Assembly (NCBI RefSeq): GCF_900104525.1
Contig: NZ_LT629711.1
Location: 558,001-622,000 of the forward strand
Direction of reading: 5' to 3'
Length of the DNA stretch: 64,000 bases
From: Pedococcus dokdonensis
GTDB taxonomy: Bacteria; Actinomycetota; Actinomycetes; Actinomycetales; Dermatophilaceae
Notes under the pieces: generated by a model
What the model was told of the DNA's origin: nothing
What the model saw: the letters and a program-made list of their open reading frames with translations, nothing else
The model's database searches: none
Part shown: positions 61,471 through 64,000 of the stretch, piece by piece
Position numbering within the stretch: position 1 is the stretch's first letter
Layout of the letters: every line of letters starts with the position of its first letter
Program-made: the position numbers and the translations under genes

Positions 61471-62271
61471 CTAGACCTTGGCGTGCTTGGACCGCGAGAA
61501 GCTGTAGATGCCGTACGCGGCGAATCCGATGGCCATCACCACGAGCAAGACGGTGCCGAACGGCTCGTCCCGCAAGGACTTGAGCGCCCCATCGAGCCCG
61601 GTCGCCTCCTTGGCCCGCTTGTGCACCCCGGCGGCGATGAACAGGACGCCCACGATGCCGAGTGCAACGCCCTTGGCGAGGTAGCCCACCCGTCCGGCGC
61701 GGGTGGCCCAGGTGCCCGGGTGGTCCTGGAGGTCCTCGAGGAATTTCTTCGTCCAGCCCTTGTGGACGTGGTAGATGCCGACCCCGATGACCGCGATGCC
61801 GACGATGATCACCAGGGTGCGACCGCCCGGCTTGTCGAGGAGCTTCGAGGTGAAGTCGACGGTCTGGCTGCGGCTGTTGGAGGACTTGCCGGTCGCGAAC
61901 CGGAACGCGGACCACGCCAGGGCGAGGTAGACGACGGCCTTGCCGACCGCCTTCGCGCGGCCGCCCCAGGCCTCCTTGTCGCCACCCGGGTGTCCCACGA
62001 CGGCGTCGGCGAGCTGCCACAGGGCCAGGCCCAGGAAGCCGACGACGCCGATCCACAGCAGCACCTTGCCGAGGCCGTTGCCGGCGAGCGAGGCGAGGGC
62101 GCCGCTCTGGTCGGCGTTCTTGCCACCTCCGCCGAAGGCGACCTGCAGGGTGATCCAGCCGATCAGCAGGTGGAGCAGCCCGCTGACGGCGTATCCGACG
62201 CGGGCGGCGCCCTCGAGGGCGGGGTGGTCGGCGGCCCTGGAGGCTGCCTGCTTGACGTCCTGGTGATCCAT
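61471..62271 (-). CDS. DUF1206 membrane protein
   Basis: The 266-residue product has six helices arranged as three repeats of a two-helix DUF1206 unit; each unit begins with the same GAARVGYAVSGLLHLLIGW/ GWKTLVIIVGIAV-type pattern (LEGAARVGYAVSGLLHLLIGW, WGGRAKAVGKAVVYLALAWSA, WATRAGRVGYLAKGVALGIVGV). The family is widespread in actinobacteria and cyanobacteria with no known function. The ATG at 62271 starts the conserved protein. Confidence 0.88.
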   Translation of the reverse strand: MDHQDVKQAASRAADHPALEGAARVGYAVSGLLHLLIGWITLQVAFGGGGKNADQSGALASLAGNGLGKVLLWIGVVGFLGLALWQLADAVVGHPGGDKEAWGGRAKAVGKAVVYLALAWSAFRFATGKSSNSRSQTVDFTSKLLDKPGGRTLVIIVGIAVIGVGIYHVHKGWTKKFLEDLQDHPGTWATRAGRVGYLAKGVALGIVGVLFIAAGVHKRAKEATGLDGALKSLRDEPFGTVLLVVMAIGFAAYGIYSFSRSKHAKV

Positions 62272-62345
62272 GGCACCACCTAACCACTCATCGCCGCAGG
62301 TCAGGGGGTTGTCGCCGAGGTTCGTCGGCGGACTCGCCAGATCCT

Positions 62346-64000
62346 CTAGTCCTTGGCCTCGGACCAGCGGTGGATGATCGAGGCGTCGGCCACGAACCGC
62401 ACGCGGGAGGAGCCGGTCCACCGCCGGGCGCTGTCGGTGAGCGCCTGCTCCAGCCGGGCGCGGGCCTCCTCGGCGTGCTGAGCGGGCACGTGGACGAGGA
62501 GCTCGTCGTGCAGGCACAGCACGATCTGGGCACCCAGGTCGCGGGTGGTGGCGCGGACGGTGGCAGCCCAGGCCTTGAACAGCTCGGCCGCCGAGCCCTG
62601 GATGACCGCGTTGCGGGCGAACCGGCCCCGGGCGGCGTCGTAGGCGGCCGCGGACTCGGCCGGGACGTCGGCGAGGACGGCGTCGAGGCGGATCAGCCGT
62701 CCACCGAAGGTGCGCAGGGGCTCACGACGCAGCCCGGCGGCATACGCGGCGTCGAGGTAGCCCATCGCGACCGGGTAGGTGCGCTCGAGGTCCTTGAGGG
62801 CCTCGCCGGCCGCCCCGCTGCGCTGGCCGTACATCGCTGCGAGGACGGCGATCTTGGCCACCGGGCGGTCGACTCCGAGGGCCGCGGCCACGGGGGCGTA
62901 GAGGTCGTCGGCCCGGGTGGCCGCGGCGAAGGCCTCGTCGCCGGACACCGCGGCGAGCACGCGGGGCTCGATCTGGCCGAGGTCGGCCCGGACGAACAGG
63001 TGGCCTGGGTGGGCGGCAACCGCCGGCCGCAGAGCCGTGGGGAGGTTGTGCAGGCCGTTCTGGGCGGTCATCCGCCCGGCGGCGCCGTCGCAGGCGGTCC
63101 AGCCGCCGCGGAGCCGGTCGTCCGGACCGACGTGGGCATCGAGCCACGGGTAGCCGTAGGTCGTGGCGATCCGTTCGGCCTTGCGCCACTCGAGCAGGGC
63201 ATCCACGACCGGGTGCGTGTCGCGGAACGGCTCGAGCACCCACTTGCGGGTGTTGGGGACGACGACGCCCACCGAGGCAAGGAGCTCCTTGACCTGCACC
63301 GGGTTTCGCAGGTCGGTCGTCTCGCGCCCCGGCGTGTGGCGCAGGACGGTCGTGTCGCGCTCGGCCCGGATGCGGCGCGCGTGCGCTTCGTCGGTGGGAC
63401 GGGCACCCGCGGCCTCGGCGATCATCTGCTCGGCCGTGGCCCGGTCGACGGGGAGGCCGTCGCGGGCCAGCTCGAGGCACAGGAAGGCCGCCGCCGACTC
63501 GGACCGCGCTGCCGCCACGGCGCGGGGTCCCACCTCGGCCAGGGCGGACTGCTGGGCGCGGGCGCACTCCAGGGCCGTGCGGGCCCAGGCCAGGAGCGTG
63601 TCGTCATCGGGGTGCCAGCCGTCGGTGCCGGCGTCGGGGTCGAGGTAGCCGTCAGGCCGCACCACCCGGCCGAGACCGACGTCGGACAGCTCTGGCATGG
63701 GAGCCGCCGCATCGAAGTCGAACAGGTCGCCGCGGGTCGCCTCCGGGAGGCCGGCGCGGTCGAGGCCACGTGCGGTGGCCCACGCCACCTGGGGTGTCGC
63801 CTCCCAGCCGCCCGCGAGCAGGCGGTGCGCCTCGGCGACGTCCCAGCACCGGGCCACGGGCACCGCGGCACCGGCCAGTGCGGCGGCATCCGCGCCTGCG
63901 GACCACCAGACCCACCGCACGTCACCGGCAGCCTCCAGCTCAGCGGCCCGTCGTGCCAGCTCGGCGACCGGCCCGACCGCTTCGGGGCCGCTCGTCCCGA
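62346..64000 (-). CDS. Bifunctional 3'-5' exonuclease/DNA polymerase (PolA-like), 5' end beyond the window
   Basis: The frame is open to the right edge of the window, so only the C-terminal ~551 residues are present. The Pol I family motifs are visible: motif A RADLGQIEPRVLA (with the metal Asp), motif B KIAVLAAMYGQRSGAAGEAL and motif C LCLHDELLVH (HDE). The N-terminal part corresponds to a degenerate exonuclease-like domain. This family of short PolA-like proteins occurs in actinobacteria beside full polA; its role in repair is assumed. The GTG at 63920 is not a start, because the reading frame continues upstream with protein-like sequence (GPEAVGPVAELARRAAELEA). Confidence 0.85.
   Translation of the reverse strand, partial: GTSGPEAVGPVAELARRAAELEAAGDVRWVWWSAGADAAALAGAAVPVARCWDVAEAHRLLAGGWEATPQVAWATARGLDRAGLPEATRGDLFDFDAAAPMPELSDVGLGRVVRPDGYLDPDAGTDGWHPDDDTLLAWARTALECARAQQSALAEVGPRAVAAARSESAAAFLCLELARDGLPVDRATAEQMIAEAAGARPTDEAHARRIRAERDTTVLRHTPGRETTDLRNPVQVKELLASVGVVVPNTRKWVLEPFRDTHPVVDALLEWRKAERIATTYGYPWLDAHVGPDDRLRGGWTACDGAAGRMTAQNGLHNLPTALRPAVAAHPGHLFVRADLGQIEPRVLAAVSGDEAFAAATRADDLYAPVAAALGVDRPVAKIAVLAAMYGQRSGAAGEALKDLERTYPVAMGYLDAAYAAGLRREPLRTFGGRLIRLDAVLADVPAESAAAYDAARGRFARNAVIQGSAAELFKAWAATVRATTRDLGAQIVLCLHDELLVHVPAQHAEEARARLEQALTDSARRWTGSSRVRFVADASIIHRWSEAKD

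Overview
The window is a piece of chromosome from a high-GC actinobacterium. The gene content (lexA-side LysM gene, nrdR-nrdJ, DUF222-HNH protein, DUF1206, PAC2, DUF6318, SAM-IV riboswitch, many GTG starts) fits the Intrasporangiaceae and their relatives, but this assignment is an inference from gene families and not a database match. Almost all of it reads as core or family-level accessory genes. The clear exception is 9.6-19.5 kb, whose base composition and codon use are visibly lower in GC.

Left part, 1-9.5 kb. A LysM membrane protein gene lies behind a LexA-type SOS box; lexA itself is expected just off the left edge. It is the likely counterpart of the SOS division inhibitors ChiZ/DivS/YneA. 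A secreted CHAP-domain protein, a winged-helix protein, an SRPBCC protein, an acetyltransferase and a ZIP-type metal transporter follow. Then come nrdR and nrdJ (repressor and B12-dependent ribonucleotide reductase) behind two NrdR-box-like sites spaced 32 bp apart.

Defence island, 9.6-19.5 kb. It holds a Vsr mismatch endonuclease, a five-gene overlapping operon (Z1-domain ATPase, DUF4420-type PD-(D/E)XK nuclease, GHKL/MORC-like ATPase and two unrecognised proteins) and a convergent C5-cytosine methyltransferase. This is an ATP-dependent modification-restriction system of the kind linked to the origin of MORC ATPases. No integrase or transposase is visible. A perfect 22-bp tandem duplication sits at its left edge.

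Middle, 19.5-41.5 kb. This part has a secreted PGRP amidase with FG-GAP-like repeats, a DUF222-HNH protein, a secreted six-hairpin-type glycosidase, DUF5995, an aldo/keto reductase, an MFS transporter with a divergent LysR regulator, and an epimerase plus ECF41-type sigma factor operon with an almost ideal ECF41 promoter in front of it. A membrane-anchored matrixin-like protease, a DUF6318 lipoprotein coupled to a secreted PKD-like protein, and several small enzymes follow.

Right part, 41.5-64 kb. Two TetR-regulated exporters (MMPL and DHA2-type MFS), each with a visible palindromic operator, lie at opposite ends of this part. Between them are a membrane-anchored ECF-like sigma factor with a repeat-rich extracytoplasmic tail and an apparently leaderless start, small membrane proteins, a WXG100-like pair, a SAM-IV riboswitch controlling metY, a LicD-like protein with an SAM methyltransferase, and the HrpA helicase. 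PAC2 and DUF1206 genes come last, followed by a PolA-like polymerase gene that runs off the right edge. Short GC-rich tandem repeats with different unit lengths (10, 12, 14, 15, 16 and 18 bp) recur near gene ends or inside low-complexity coding segments.
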